In this document: positions 15,528 to 22,965 of the stretch, piece after piece
Position numbering within the stretch: position 1 is the stretch's first letter
How the letters are laid out: each line of letters opens with the position of its first letter
Source: CAZGQY01 sp964528035
Lineage (GTDB): Bacteria > Pseudomonadota > Gammaproteobacteria > Methylococcales > UBA1147
Length of the DNA: 24,038 nucleotides
Direction: 5' to 3'
NCBI GenBank assembly: GCA_964528035.1
Contig: CAZGQY010000043.1
Coordinates: 1-24,038 of the forward strand
Program-made: the position numbers and the translations under genes
The notes under the pieces: model-generated
Seen by the model: the letters and a program-made list of their open reading frames with translations, nothing else
Database searches by the model: none
What the model was told of the DNA's origin: nothing

Positions 15528-15569
15528 CGAATAGCAATATTAACACTACGAATATGGAGCTATTCGAAT
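15528..15569 (-). promoter_or_regulatory. Half-site cluster upstream of tkt
   Basis: CGAATAGC (15528-15535) and GCTATTCG (15559-15566) form an exact 8-bp inverted repeat. A further CGAATA starts at 15549, exactly 21 bp after the first, i.e. two helical turns. The last half-site is also part of the palindrome ATTCGAAT (15562-15569). Placed about 105-145 bp before the tkt start, this is a good candidate operator for the Calvin-cycle genes. The regulator is not in the window. Confidence 0.45.
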
Positions 15570-15780
15570 GTTGTACGCTTTTCAGTTGGGGGGTGTTTTG
15601 TCACCCACTCAGTAGGAAATTAGTTTTGGCGCCAGATCTAAGCCGAAGAGAATAGACGGGAATGCTAATTTATACAAAAGCCGGCTAGCATAACAGAACT
15701 TAACGGAGAAATGCACTTCATTGGCGAAAATTCATTTTTCGGTAGCAGCTTGTTTGCTTTCAAATAGCTTCCTGAAGAGT

Positions 15781-15798
15781 GTGTCAGTAAATTTTACA
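15781..15798 (+). repeat. 18-bp repeat, copy 1
   Basis: GTGTCAGTAAATTTTACA occurs here and again at 16030-16047, exact and in the same orientation, 249 bp apart. Its TGT...ACA ends suggest an imperfect dyad, as for a regulator site. Confidence 0.65.
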
Positions 15799-16029
15799 CT
15801 ATGTTGTGGTGTTGATAGTTATAGACTTGTTTTTAGATGGTTTTCTGTTGGATAGGACTTGAAAAAATAGGCGAAATTACTATTTATTCAGATGAAGTTT
15901 CAATGAAACATAAGACGAGGTCTATATTGGGTAAGTGTTCAGTGATATTCAGTGTTTGCGATTGTTATTGCAAAAAAGTCTGTTGTTATGATTTTGAATT
16001 TAAATTCAAGCAGTCGAACAAAAAATGTA

Positions 16030-16047
16030 GTGTCAGTAAATTTTACA
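16030..16047 (+). repeat. 18-bp repeat, copy 2
   Basis: Exact copy of 15781-15798; the flanking bases differ on both sides. No gene begins immediately downstream, and the next is the DsbA-family gene 440 bp away. Confidence 0.65.
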
Positions 16048-16488
16048 GTTGAGCTGATATGATTTGAAACGAACAGCTTATATTTTATAAGATACTGAAA
16101 GTAAAAAACTTAGTTAAAAAGGCATATTAATTGCTGGATATGTTTTTACAATTAAGTCTAAATGGAAGAGTTGGGCTCAGGCTGGCGCCAATGAAGATTG
16201 AACAATTATAAATTGGTTTTGATGATTTGTTCAGCTCGGGAGCGCCTATAAGTAAAAATGGCAGTCATGTAACGGGGAAGTAATATGATTTTTCATGCAG
16301 CGTTTTATGGGGGGCATGGGTTCCATGTAAGGAATTATGATAATAATAAGAGGGTTGGGTCGAGTAAAGGGTGCGGATCGCTACAGGTCGTCCATTTTGA
16401 ACGCGAGCTTATATTTAATTCGGATAATTGAGTCGAAAAGGTTTTTTTGCAATCCCTATAGGGTGGAAATTGGACTGGGAGGAGATGT

Positions 16489-17193
16489 ATGTCAATCCCG
16501 ACCTTAACGATCGTACCGAAGGTTGTATCGACAGTTGAGCATCCCGGTCAGGTCGTTCTGTATTATTTTCATGATCCAATGTGCAGTTGGTGTTGGGCAT
16601 TTCGGCCAGCCTGGGGGAAACTGATAAATGGATTGCCTGAAGGGGTTGTCGTGCAAGGTGTTTTGGGTGGATTGGCACCTGATACAGACGAACCTATGCC
16701 TGTTGCACTAAGAGCTAAGATTCAGGATATTTGGAAAAAAATTCAGTACAAAGTTCCCGGAACTGAATTTAATTTCAATTTCTGGCGGGATTGCACTCCA
16801 CGCAGATCGACGTTTATAGCATGCCGGGCGGTGATCGCTGCCAAGTGCCAACATCCAATGTATGAGGAGTGGATTATATTAGCGATTCAGGCAGCGTATT
16901 ACCTGGATGCCAGGAATCCATCGGAAATATCAACGCTGGTCGAAATTGCCACATCTATTGGTTTGGAACCTGTGCGCTTTGCGAAAGATTTAAATTCATC
17001 GCAAACGAACGCAGAATTACAATACCAAATGGAGTTTGGTCATTCTATTGGTATTCATCAATTTCCCAGTCTGGTGTTAAAACACCATGATCAATACACG
17101 CGAATAAAAATAAATTATCGTGATCCGAGTGTTACCGTCCGTACTATCTCCAAATGTCTCAAGAGTTCGCTAGGTAGAAAAAAAAAGGTATAA
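16489..17193 (+). CDS. DsbA-family thioredoxin-like protein (COG3531-like)
   Basis: A 234-residue thioredoxin-fold protein of the DsbA family. The active site is DPMCSWCWAF (Cys37-Ser-Trp-Cys40), preceded by the 'VLYYFHDPMCSWCW' strand and followed by 'GGLAPDTDEPMP' and helical 'CTPRRSTFIACRAVIAAK'. A cis-proline region 'IHQFPSLVL' appears near residue 191. There is no signal peptide, so unlike periplasmic DsbA it is probably cytosolic and its redox partner is unknown. The GGGAGGAG ribosome site fits the ATG. It is the only plus-strand gene between tkt and the window end, and looks monocistronic. The substrate is not known. Confidence 0.87.
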   Translation: MSIPTLTIVPKVVSTVEHPGQVVLYYFHDPMCSWCWAFRPAWGKLINGLPEGVVVQGVLGGLAPDTDEPMPVALRAKIQDIWKKIQYKVPGTEFNFNFWRDCTPRRSTFIACRAVIAAKCQHPMYEEWIILAIQAAYYLDARNPSEISTLVEIATSIGLEPVRFAKDLNSSQTNAELQYQMEFGHSIGIHQFPSLVLKHHDQYTRIKINYRDPSVTVRTISKCLKSSLGRKKKV

Positions 17194-17317
17194 ATTGATC
17201 AATTAGGCTCAGCCAAAGGAGAGTGCAAGCTCTAATTATTAGCGACGCGGGTAGGTCTTAGTATGGTTTGCAGTTGCATTCTTAGATGGCATGTTGAATA
17301 GTCCTTTATTTTTTAAC

Positions 17318-17483
17318 CTTAGGTAACGCGCATTAAATAACCTACCCAGATTGCGCAGGATTTTTATTCGTCTTCAAGGCGCAACGAAGGGAGCATAGCA
17401 AGCTATATGACCGAAGTTGCAACGCTGAAGACGGATAAAAAGACAAGCAAGATTGGTGGGTTATTTATTGCGAGTTGCCTTAG
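17318..17483 (+). mobile_element. MITE-like palindromic element, copy C
   Basis: A 156-bp unit (17323-17478) flanked by CTTAG on both sides, differing from copy B at two bases only (both A>G on this strand). It is inserted in the 3' end of the DUF2380 gene and supplies that gene's last codons and stop. The orientation relative to the interrupted gene is the same as for copy B and tkt. Confidence 0.85.
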
Positions 17484-17982
17484 CAAGGGTTTTATCGATT
17501 TTCTCGACCAGGCTCTCCACGCCTTTTATGGTTAATTTTTTTTGCGGGCCTTTTACCTCAGATATAAAATTACCGACTAATTGCTGGGAATGGGTATCAA
17601 CCATATGTATCATAAAATATACAAATAAGAAGCTGGCTTTATGTACGCGACCGACGAGTATGTAGTCCGCATGAAAGCGTTTTCCCAGGTCTGCCGCTAC
17701 GTCAAAGTGGTCATATAGGTATCCGGTAGCAGCGTCAGCTTCAGTCTGAGAATCTTTGCTGATTTCTATAAGTTCATATCCGCCCTTGGCCGCAAGTGTT
17801 TTTTCCAGCATTGCTTTTATGGAGCCAGTTCGCTCCAGTTCTTCCTCAGTGCGAGGGTTGAGCGTCAGATCCTTTAGTTCAAAATCCAAAACTGCGATGC
17901 GTAGGTCCGCGAATACTGGCTGAGACGTAAAAAATATAAAGCTAATAAATGCGCATACTAAGATTTGACGAAAAAATCGCAT
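17461..17982 (-). CDS. DUF2380 secreted protein, 3' end rewritten by MITE-like element
   Basis: A 173-residue exported protein with a Sec signal (MRFFRQILVCAFISFIFFTSQPVFA) before the mature 'DLRIAVLDFELKDLTL', the DUF2380 hallmark. 'FHADYILVGRVHKASFLFVYFMIHMVD' and 'QLVGNFISEVKG' complete the CsgG/TolB-N-like fold. It is probably periplasmic; its function is unknown. The final residues A-T-R-N-K and the stop are encoded by the inverted repeat of MITE-like copy C. Removing the element and one CTTAG restores K-V-K-K-stop in frame, a plausible ancestral end. It starts 42 bp after the end of the coiled-coil repeat protein on the same strand, so the two are likely co-transcribed. Confidence 0.82.
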   Translation of the reverse strand: MRFFRQILVCAFISFIFFTSQPVFADLRIAVLDFELKDLTLNPRTEEELERTGSIKAMLEKTLAAKGGYELIEISKDSQTEADAATGYLYDHFDVAADLGKRFHADYILVGRVHKASFLFVYFMIHMVDTHSQQLVGNFISEVKGPQKKLTIKGVESLVEKIDKTLAKATRNK

Positions 17983-18024
17983 GGTCGATTTTGGCCTGTC
18001 GCCGTTGCCAACAACGTTAAGTGT

Positions 18025-19275
18025 TCAGTTAGAAGGTGCTGCTGTGTTTGCCACCGGTTCTTTACGGATCGATTGCAAAATTTTACGCCCGATTTGCTTA
18101 ATGGCGTCAATCGAAGCGCTGGTGCCAGTACTCGTAAAATTCGCAAATTTTTCTGTAATAGGTTTAACCACCTGGTGTTTTAGACGTATCAGTGTATTTT
18201 CCTGTGAGTCCTTCATCATTTGTAAGAGTTTTGACAGTGTTTGTTCGAGGGGGGCTACTACTGTTCGCATGACGGTATCGGCTAAATTCCCCGGCATTTT
18301 GCTGGTTCGGGTTTTGATTTCTTCTATCAGGCGAGACAGTGGAGACAGGATCAATTGATTAATTTTTGCTTCGGTCAAGCCTGGTACACTACTGACCTTT
18401 TGATTCAGATCAGCCGTGAAATTGTTGATGGGGTTAAGGACTGATTTTTGGATTTGGTTCGAAGCATTCGTGGGGATATTAGTCAGATTGGTTTTTATAC
18501 CGTTGAATTGTTTGTTCAATGGAATAAGTAAATGTTGATCCAGTTGGTCTTTTGTGAGTACCGGTATTGACTGAACAATATTCTTTATACCGTCAATCTG
18601 GTTATATATGGGTTCCACGACCTGTTCGTCAAATCGCTGTTTCGCAAGTTTAGGTAGCTGTTGTCCCTTTATGACGATTTGTTCAGCCAGGCTTTCTTTT
18701 TCGTGGGCGAGTTGATCTTGAAGGTTAGTGATTAAATCACTTTGCACTGCTATATGGTCGTGCAGACTGGTCAGCTCTTTTTGCAGGTTGCTGGTCAGAT
18801 GGTTGACCACCGTCTCGTGTTTTGATATTGGATCATCGTTGACGAAATCCTCTACCTCATTTGATTCATTGTACTGAAATTCTGATTCAATCGTTTCTGT
18901 GAGCGCTGCAATTTTTCGTAATTGTCGGACAACTTGTTGTTCCAGCTTTGGTGTGTCTTTTACCTGATCTTGGAGTTTTGTGTTTTCTTCCTGAACGTTA
19001 TTCAGCAGTTTAGATTGTTGCTGATGTTTTTGTTCCACAATGACAAGTTTTTCGGCATTATTTTTCATCAGGTACTGAAGCCGGGAATAGCGAATATTGG
19101 CTTCTTCCTGGAGATCGGAACACTTTTTTCGACAGTTAAACCGTAGAAACATCCACACAGCAATAAGAACAAGAACAGCTACGATTCCACTTGCAATAAG
19201 GATAGCTGAAGGATCGTTGATGATCGTTGATGTCAAAACTGTAATTTCTGACCAAATGGATTCTAGATATTGCAT
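18025..19275 (-). CDS. Membrane-anchored coiled-coil protein with six 30-residue repeats
   Basis: I do not recognise this 416-residue protein. It has one membrane segment at about residues 24-45 (ending FLRFNCRKKC, so probably N-out/C-in by the positive-inside rule). A coiled coil follows at about 50-135 (KCSDLQEEANIRYSRLQYLM onward), then an acidic linker and a second coil (165-215). Residues 219-398 are six consecutive 30-residue units, each starting V-V-x-P-[IL] or similar with a Pro at position 20 in the first four. The tail is short and polar. ATG 19275 has GGGG 9 bases upstream and is preferred over TTG 19314. It is flanked on the same strand by DUF2380 (42 bp downstream). A scaffold-like or membrane-tethered structural role is only a guess. 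Confidence 0.75.
   Translation of the reverse strand: MQYLESIWSEITVLTSTIINDPSAILIASGIVAVLVLIAVWMFLRFNCRKKCSDLQEEANIRYSRLQYLMKNNAEKLVIVEQKHQQQSKLLNNVQEENTKLQDQVKDTPKLEQQVVRQLRKIAALTETIESEFQYNESNEVEDFVNDDPISKHETVVNHLTSNLQKELTSLHDHIAVQSDLITNLQDQLAHEKESLAEQIVIKGQQLPKLAKQRFDEQVVEPIYNQIDGIKNIVQSIPVLTKDQLDQHLLIPLNKQFNGIKTNLTNIPTNASNQIQKSVLNPINNFTADLNQKVSSVPGLTEAKINQLILSPLSRLIEEIKTRTSKMPGNLADTVMRTVVAPLEQTLSKLLQMMKDSQENTLIRLKHQVVKPITEKFANFTSTGTSASIDAIKQIGRKILQSIRKEPVANTAAPSN
18082..18621 (-). repeat. Six tandem 30-codon units
   Basis: Six units of exactly 30 codons with no gaps. They begin (protein order) VVEP, LLIP, VLNP, ILSP, VVAP and VVKP. Pro4 is kept in all six, a hydrophobic residue at 5, and IP/VP/MP at 19-20 in units 1-4. 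A partial unit (LPKLAKQRFDEQ) precedes the first. The DNA of the units has diverged, so this is an old protein repeat rather than a recent DNA duplication. Confidence 0.8.
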
Positions 19276-19464
19276 GATATTTACCCCAGTTTTGTCTGTC
19301 GTGCCCGTGGCCAACAGTAAATATTATTATTAATAGGCTCTATATTTACGAGCAAAAAACCACTGAGTCCCAAGCTATAAAGGTTTCAACTCTCGTGCAT
19401 TGCGCTTTGAATAAAATTTTCCGGAAATAAGTTATAAGAAAATTGCGCTGTACGATTTTATTTA

Positions 19465-19504
19465 AAATTAGGAGCCACCAGGATTCTGGAGTGGCCCCTA
19501 ATTT
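19465..19504 (-). terminator. Intrinsic terminator of the two-TM gene
   Basis: TTAGGAGCCAC pairs with GTGGCCCCTAA with one mismatch, extended by AAA/TTT at the base, around an inner CAG...CTG. On the minus strand the stem runs into TTTTAAATAAAAT. It lies 20 bp after the stop of the gene ending at 19523, so it is the expected terminator of that transcript. Confidence 0.75.
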
Positions 19505-19522
19505 AATTCAAAAACAATGCGT

Positions 19523-19858
19523 TCAATTTGTGGGCGCCTCATTAATCGAGCGGACGATATAGTAAACACCGAAAGGGAGTACTCCTAAGTTGAATACATA
19601 TGCCCAATTCATACCAAAAGTCCAATCGTAGGAAAAGATCATTACAAGCAAAAGCCAAACAGTTACGATCGTTGCAGGTATGCGTTCTTTTTTATTTAGT
19701 ATTTCTTCGGTGACGGCCTGTGTTACAAATGTTTTCAAATTGTCCGATTTTGCATAATCGTTACGTAATTTGTCGATCAGTTGTTTGCAATTACCAATTT
19801 TTTCACGAATATTCGATTCGACTTCTTTGATTTTTCCTTGTACCTCTTTAATATCCAT
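19523..19858 (-). CDS. Small two-TM membrane protein with N-terminal coiled coil
   Basis: A 111-residue protein without a recognised family. Residues 1-60 are charged and helical (EVQGKIKEVESNIREKIGNC), probably coiled-coil. Two hydrophobic segments follow near 60-78 (PATIVTVWLLLVMIFSY) and 85-103, with a very short loop between them that carries Trp and Asn. The tail is RSINEAPTN. A strong AGGAGG lies 5 bases before ATG 19858, which is preferred over the adjoining ATG at 19861. A clear terminator follows, so it is its own unit. Its helical head and membrane anchor recall the neighbouring repeat protein, but a link is inference. Confidence 0.7.
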   Translation of the reverse strand: MDIKEVQGKIKEVESNIREKIGNCKQLIDKLRNDYAKSDNLKTFVTQAVTEEILNKKERIPATIVTVWLLLVMIFSYDWTFGMNWAYVFNLGVLPFGVYYIVRSINEAPTN

Positions 19859-19861
19859 CAT

Positions 19862-20206
19862 CTCCTCCTGGCATGGTTTTTAATTGTCATTATTCAAAAT
19901 ATTAACGGCGATAAAATACAGGACAGGGTCACTATCCTGTAGGCTGATAATTTCAAAAAATCCTACTTTACATTTCCTGAATGTTCGAGTATACCGCAGA
20001 ATCCTGTCGACGACAGAAAAATTATAATACTCGTGGAGTTTGCTAACTGAGAATTGAACACCTTATTTTAGGCATGCTCAATACTGTAACGGCGCGAATC
20101 TTCTACAACATCCGTGTTGTAGAAGTCTGAACAGGTGCCCAGCTTTGGCTTGGATTTATAAAGCCATCATGAATTGCCGGGTTATGGTGAACGGACGGGT
20201 CGACAA
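19862..20206. other. Gap between pyk and the two-TM gene
   Basis: No gene is seen. There are two hairpins: TACAGGA/TCCTGTA (19917-19941, 11-base loop), about 55 bp before the two-TM gene start, and an 11-pair stem at 20100-20125. The rest is unremarkable. Confidence 0.6.
20100..20125 (-). terminator. Strong hairpin downstream of pyk
   Basis: CTTCTACAACA-TCCG-TGTTGTAGAAG is a perfect 11-bp stem with a 4-base loop, about 80 bp after the pyk stop on the minus strand. There is no T-run behind it, so it is either a weak terminator, an mRNA 3'-end protector or a palindromic operator. Confidence 0.45.
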
Positions 20207-21649
20207 TTATTCAGGGACAATTTCGTCGCCGATACGGAGTATTTTCATTGCATTGGTTCCACCTTGAACGCCTGTTAAATCACCCTTAGTAAAGATCACC
20301 TGATCACCTTTCCCAACCATGCCGCGGCTTTCAAGTTCTTCGATCGCTGCTTTATTGAGGATGGCGTGATCAGATGTGTCAACATGAAATATTAGTGGAT
20401 ATACGCCCCGCAATACTGTTACTTTCTGGCAGGTTTTTGCGTGGGGTGTCATAGCAAAAATAGGGATCGCTGAACTGATTCTGGACATCCACAGAGGTGT
20501 TGAGCCCGATTCGGTCAATGCTCCAATCGCTTTTATTTCCGAGTGGTTAGCCACATACATTGCAGATTTCGCAATGGCTTCATCGGCGCGCGCAAAGTGC
20601 ATATGGGAATTTACATCATGGGTCTGAACTCCTGGCTGCTTTTCGGTTTCCAGGCAAACTCGATCCATAGCTTCAATTGCTTTTACCGGGTATTTGCCAG
20701 CGGCTGTTTCCGCAGACAGCATTACTGCATCGGTGCCGTCAAATACAGCGTTGGCAACATCAAAGACTTCCGCGCGGGTTGGCAAAGGGCTGGAAATCAT
20801 GGATTCCATCATTTGTGTTGCGGTGATCACAGCGGTATCCATTTTTCTGGCAAGCTGGATCAGGTTTTTTTGCACCGCAGGCAAGGTTGCATCACCGATT
20901 TCAACACCTAAATCCCCACGAGCGACCATTATGACGTCGGATGCCTCGATAATTTCCTCAATGACATCCAGTGCTTCTGCGCGTTCAATTTTTGCAACAA
21001 TTCCCGCATGACTACCTGCTGCACGTAATAGTTTTCTGCATTCATGGATATCGTTCGCAGATCTTGGAAAGGAAACGGCGACAAAGTCGGCATCGATTTC
21101 CGCAGCGGTAATGATATCCTCCTTATCCTTATCGGTGAGTGCCGGGGCTGAAAGCCCTCCTCCTTGAAGATTGATACCTTTGTGGTTTGACAGGTCGCCG
21201 CCGACAATGACGTGACAATTAATCCTGTTGCCAACGATATCGTCAACACCAAGAACAACACGTCCATCATCCAGCATGAGTACATTGCCTGGTTTTACAT
21301 CGGTCGGTAGTGATTCGTACAGGCAAGCAACTTGATTTTGATCGCCCGCATCAGGATCCATGTCAACGTCCAACGAAAACGGCGCTCCTATTTCGAGAAA
21401 AATTTTTCCCTCCTTGAATCGAGCGATTCTTATTTTAGGGCCTTGCAGGTCGGCTAATATGCCGACATGGCGACGAGTTTTTTCGATAATGGCTTTGACT
21501 TCATCCGCACGTTTACGGTGGTCATCGGCGATTCCGTGTGAAAAGTTCATACGAACAACATCCAGACCTGCATCAAATAGATTTTCTAAAACACCGGGCT
21601 TATCGGTAGCCGGTCCCAGAGTCGCTACAATTTTAGTTCTTCTTAACAT
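20207..21649 (-). CDS. pyk: Pyruvate kinase
   Basis: A 480-residue pyruvate kinase, converting phosphoenolpyruvate and ADP to pyruvate and ATP. Motifs: RRTKIVATLGPA at the start, VRMNFSHG, DLQGPKIR, the family signature 'VIMVARGDLGVEIG', 'ITATQMMESMISSPLPTRAEVFDVANAVFDGTDAVMLSAETAAGKYP' and a C-terminal domain ending 'GGTNAMKILRIGDEIVPE'. ATG 21649 (reading MLRRTKIV) has AGGGG at a good distance; the ATG at 21670 would overlap the gap stop codon. It follows gap by only 10 bp on the same strand, so they form an operon. In many proteobacteria pgk lies between these two genes; here it is absent. Confidence 0.97.
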   Translation of the reverse strand: MLRRTKIVATLGPATDKPGVLENLFDAGLDVVRMNFSHGIADDHRKRADEVKAIIEKTRRHVGILADLQGPKIRIARFKEGKIFLEIGAPFSLDVDMDPDAGDQNQVACLYESLPTDVKPGNVLMLDDGRVVLGVDDIVGNRINCHVIVGGDLSNHKGINLQGGGLSAPALTDKDKEDIITAAEIDADFVAVSFPRSANDIHECRKLLRAAGSHAGIVAKIERAEALDVIEEIIEASDVIMVARGDLGVEIGDATLPAVQKNLIQLARKMDTAVITATQMMESMISSPLPTRAEVFDVANAVFDGTDAVMLSAETAAGKYPVKAIEAMDRVCLETEKQPGVQTHDVNSHMHFARADEAIAKSAMYVANHSEIKAIGALTESGSTPLWMSRISSAIPIFAMTPHAKTCQKVTVLRGVYPLIFHVDTSDHAILNKAAIEELESRGMVGKGDQVIFTKGDLTGVQGGTNAMKILRIGDEIVPE

Positions 21650-21659
21650 TAGGCATCCC

Positions 21660-22673
21660 CTATTTAGCATTCATTAGTGCAACTGTGGTATCCACCATTC
21701 TGTTTGAAAATCCCCATTCATTGTCATACCAGGACAATACTTTAACAAAATTGCCCTCCATAACTTTGGTTAACGTTGATTCGTAAATAGAAGAGGCTGG
21801 GTTATGATTAAAATCTATGGAAACTAATGGTTTGTCGTTATATTCCAGGATGCCTTTTAAAGGGCCATTCGAAGCGTCTCGTAAGATGTTATCGATTTCT
21901 TCTTTTGTTGTAGCGCGACCTGCCTCGAATGTCAGATCTACAACGGATACATTAATTGTTGGTACCCGCATTGCGAAACCATCGAGTTTTCCCTGCAGCT
22001 CCGGTAGAACCAGTCCAACTGCCGCAGCTGCTCCAGTTTTTGTTGGAATCATCGACATGGTGGCCGAACGAGCTCTGCGCAGATCACTATGGAAAACGTC
22101 GGTAAGAACCTGATCATTTGTATAAGCGTGAATTGTGGTCATTAAACCATGCTTCAGTCCGACTGTATCTAGCAGGGGTTTTACCAGCGGGGATAAGCAG
22201 TTTGTTGTACACGAAGCATTGGATATGACAGTATCAGATGATTTCAGAGTGTCATGGTTTACGCCGTATACAATTGTCGCGTCAACGTCGTTGCCTCCTG
22301 GGGCTGATATGACGACTTTTTTTGCTCCGGCGCTTAAATGGGCGCTGGCTTTTTCTTTTGAGGCAAAAAAACCGGTACTTTCGTGGACAACATCTACATT
22401 GAGTTCGGCCCAGGGTAATTTTGACGGATCACGCTCGGCAAATACGCGTATTTTATCGCCATTCACAACCAAACAATCGCCGTCTACAGCCACTTCTCCC
22501 GGGAACCTGCCGTGCGCGGTATCGTACTGAGTGAGGTGGGCGTTGGTATTCGCATCGCCCAGATCGTTGATTGCGACAACCCGAACTTCGTCACTGCGAC
22601 CTGCTTCGTAGATTGCTCGCAAGATGTTTCGTCCGATACGCCCATATCCGTTTATTGCGACTTTGATAGCCAT
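21660..22673 (-). CDS. gap: Glyceraldehyde-3-phosphate dehydrogenase, type I
   Basis: A 337-residue phosphorylating GAPDH, reversible between glycolysis and the reductive Calvin direction. It has NGYGRIGR (8-15), IND with Asp37 for coenzyme binding, HESTGFF, the catalytic SNASCTTNC with Cys155, and His182 in TTIHAYTNDQ. 'RRARSATMSMIPTKTGAAAAVG' and the C-terminal 'SWYDNEWGFSNRM' complete it. It starts a minus-strand pair with pyk and lies 292 bp downstream of the cbbM fragment. That position suggests that it serves carbon fixation as well. A small hairpin (CTTTCAT/ATGAAAG, 22731-22747) sits in its leader. Confidence 0.97.
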   Translation of the reverse strand: MAIKVAINGYGRIGRNILRAIYEAGRSDEVRVVAINDLGDANTNAHLTQYDTAHGRFPGEVAVDGDCLVVNGDKIRVFAERDPSKLPWAELNVDVVHESTGFFASKEKASAHLSAGAKKVVISAPGGNDVDATIVYGVNHDTLKSSDTVISNASCTTNCLSPLVKPLLDTVGLKHGLMTTIHAYTNDQVLTDVFHSDLRRARSATMSMIPTKTGAAAAVGLVLPELQGKLDGFAMRVPTINVSVVDLTFEAGRATTKEEIDNILRDASNGPLKGILEYNDKPLVSIDFNHNPASSIYESTLTKVMEGNFVKVLSWYDNEWGFSNRMVDTTVALMNAK

Positions 22674-22730
22674 AAAATACTTTCCTCCAAAAAAAGATTG
22701 ATAATTCGTTGAAAAACCGATTCTCTGGCT

Positions 22731-22747
22731 CTTTCATCAGATGAAAG
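22731..22747. promoter_or_regulatory. Hairpin in the gap leader
   Basis: CTTTCAT-CAG-ATGAAAG, a 7-bp stem with a 3-base loop, 58 bp before the gap start and 219 bp after the cbbM stop. It may be an attenuating or stabilising leader hairpin, or part of cbbM transcript termination. The surrounding gap holds no other gene. Confidence 0.35.
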
Positions 22748-22965
22748 CTACGCAATATTTCCACCGTCCGTGAATATGATGGGCTGTTATTCAGGTAAAG
22801 CCCTGAGTCTATCCTAATGCGCAGGAGAACTCATGGAACGAAGGGACATTCGAGAATGGTCAGGTAAAAACGACGATTATATCAATTGAATGAAATCTCA
22901 GTCCAGAGATAAGTCGGTTCGCCAGAAAACTCTGCTCATAGATTTGCCCATTGGTCTGTAGATAT

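Larger units (their letters stand above)
15424..16488. other. 1-kb AT-rich gap without a convincing gene
   Basis: The frame at 15837-16052 (71 codons) has no ribosome site, no recognisable domain, and an 18-bp repeat runs into its end, so I do not call it. The stretch holds a CGAATA half-site cluster (15528-15569) and an 18-bp repeat in two copies (15781, 16030). A pair of TTGGCGCCAG (15626-15635) and CTGGCGCCAA (16182-16191) stands in inverted orientation 556 bp apart. The interior between these last two is visibly richer in A and T than its surroundings. It could be a decayed insertion. Confidence 0.6.

Noticed and set aside
15837..16052. 71-codon plus-strand frame in the tkt-dsbA gap
   Set aside because: Cys-rich but low-complexity AT-rich translation, no ribosome site, no domain, and it ends inside an 18-bp repeat.
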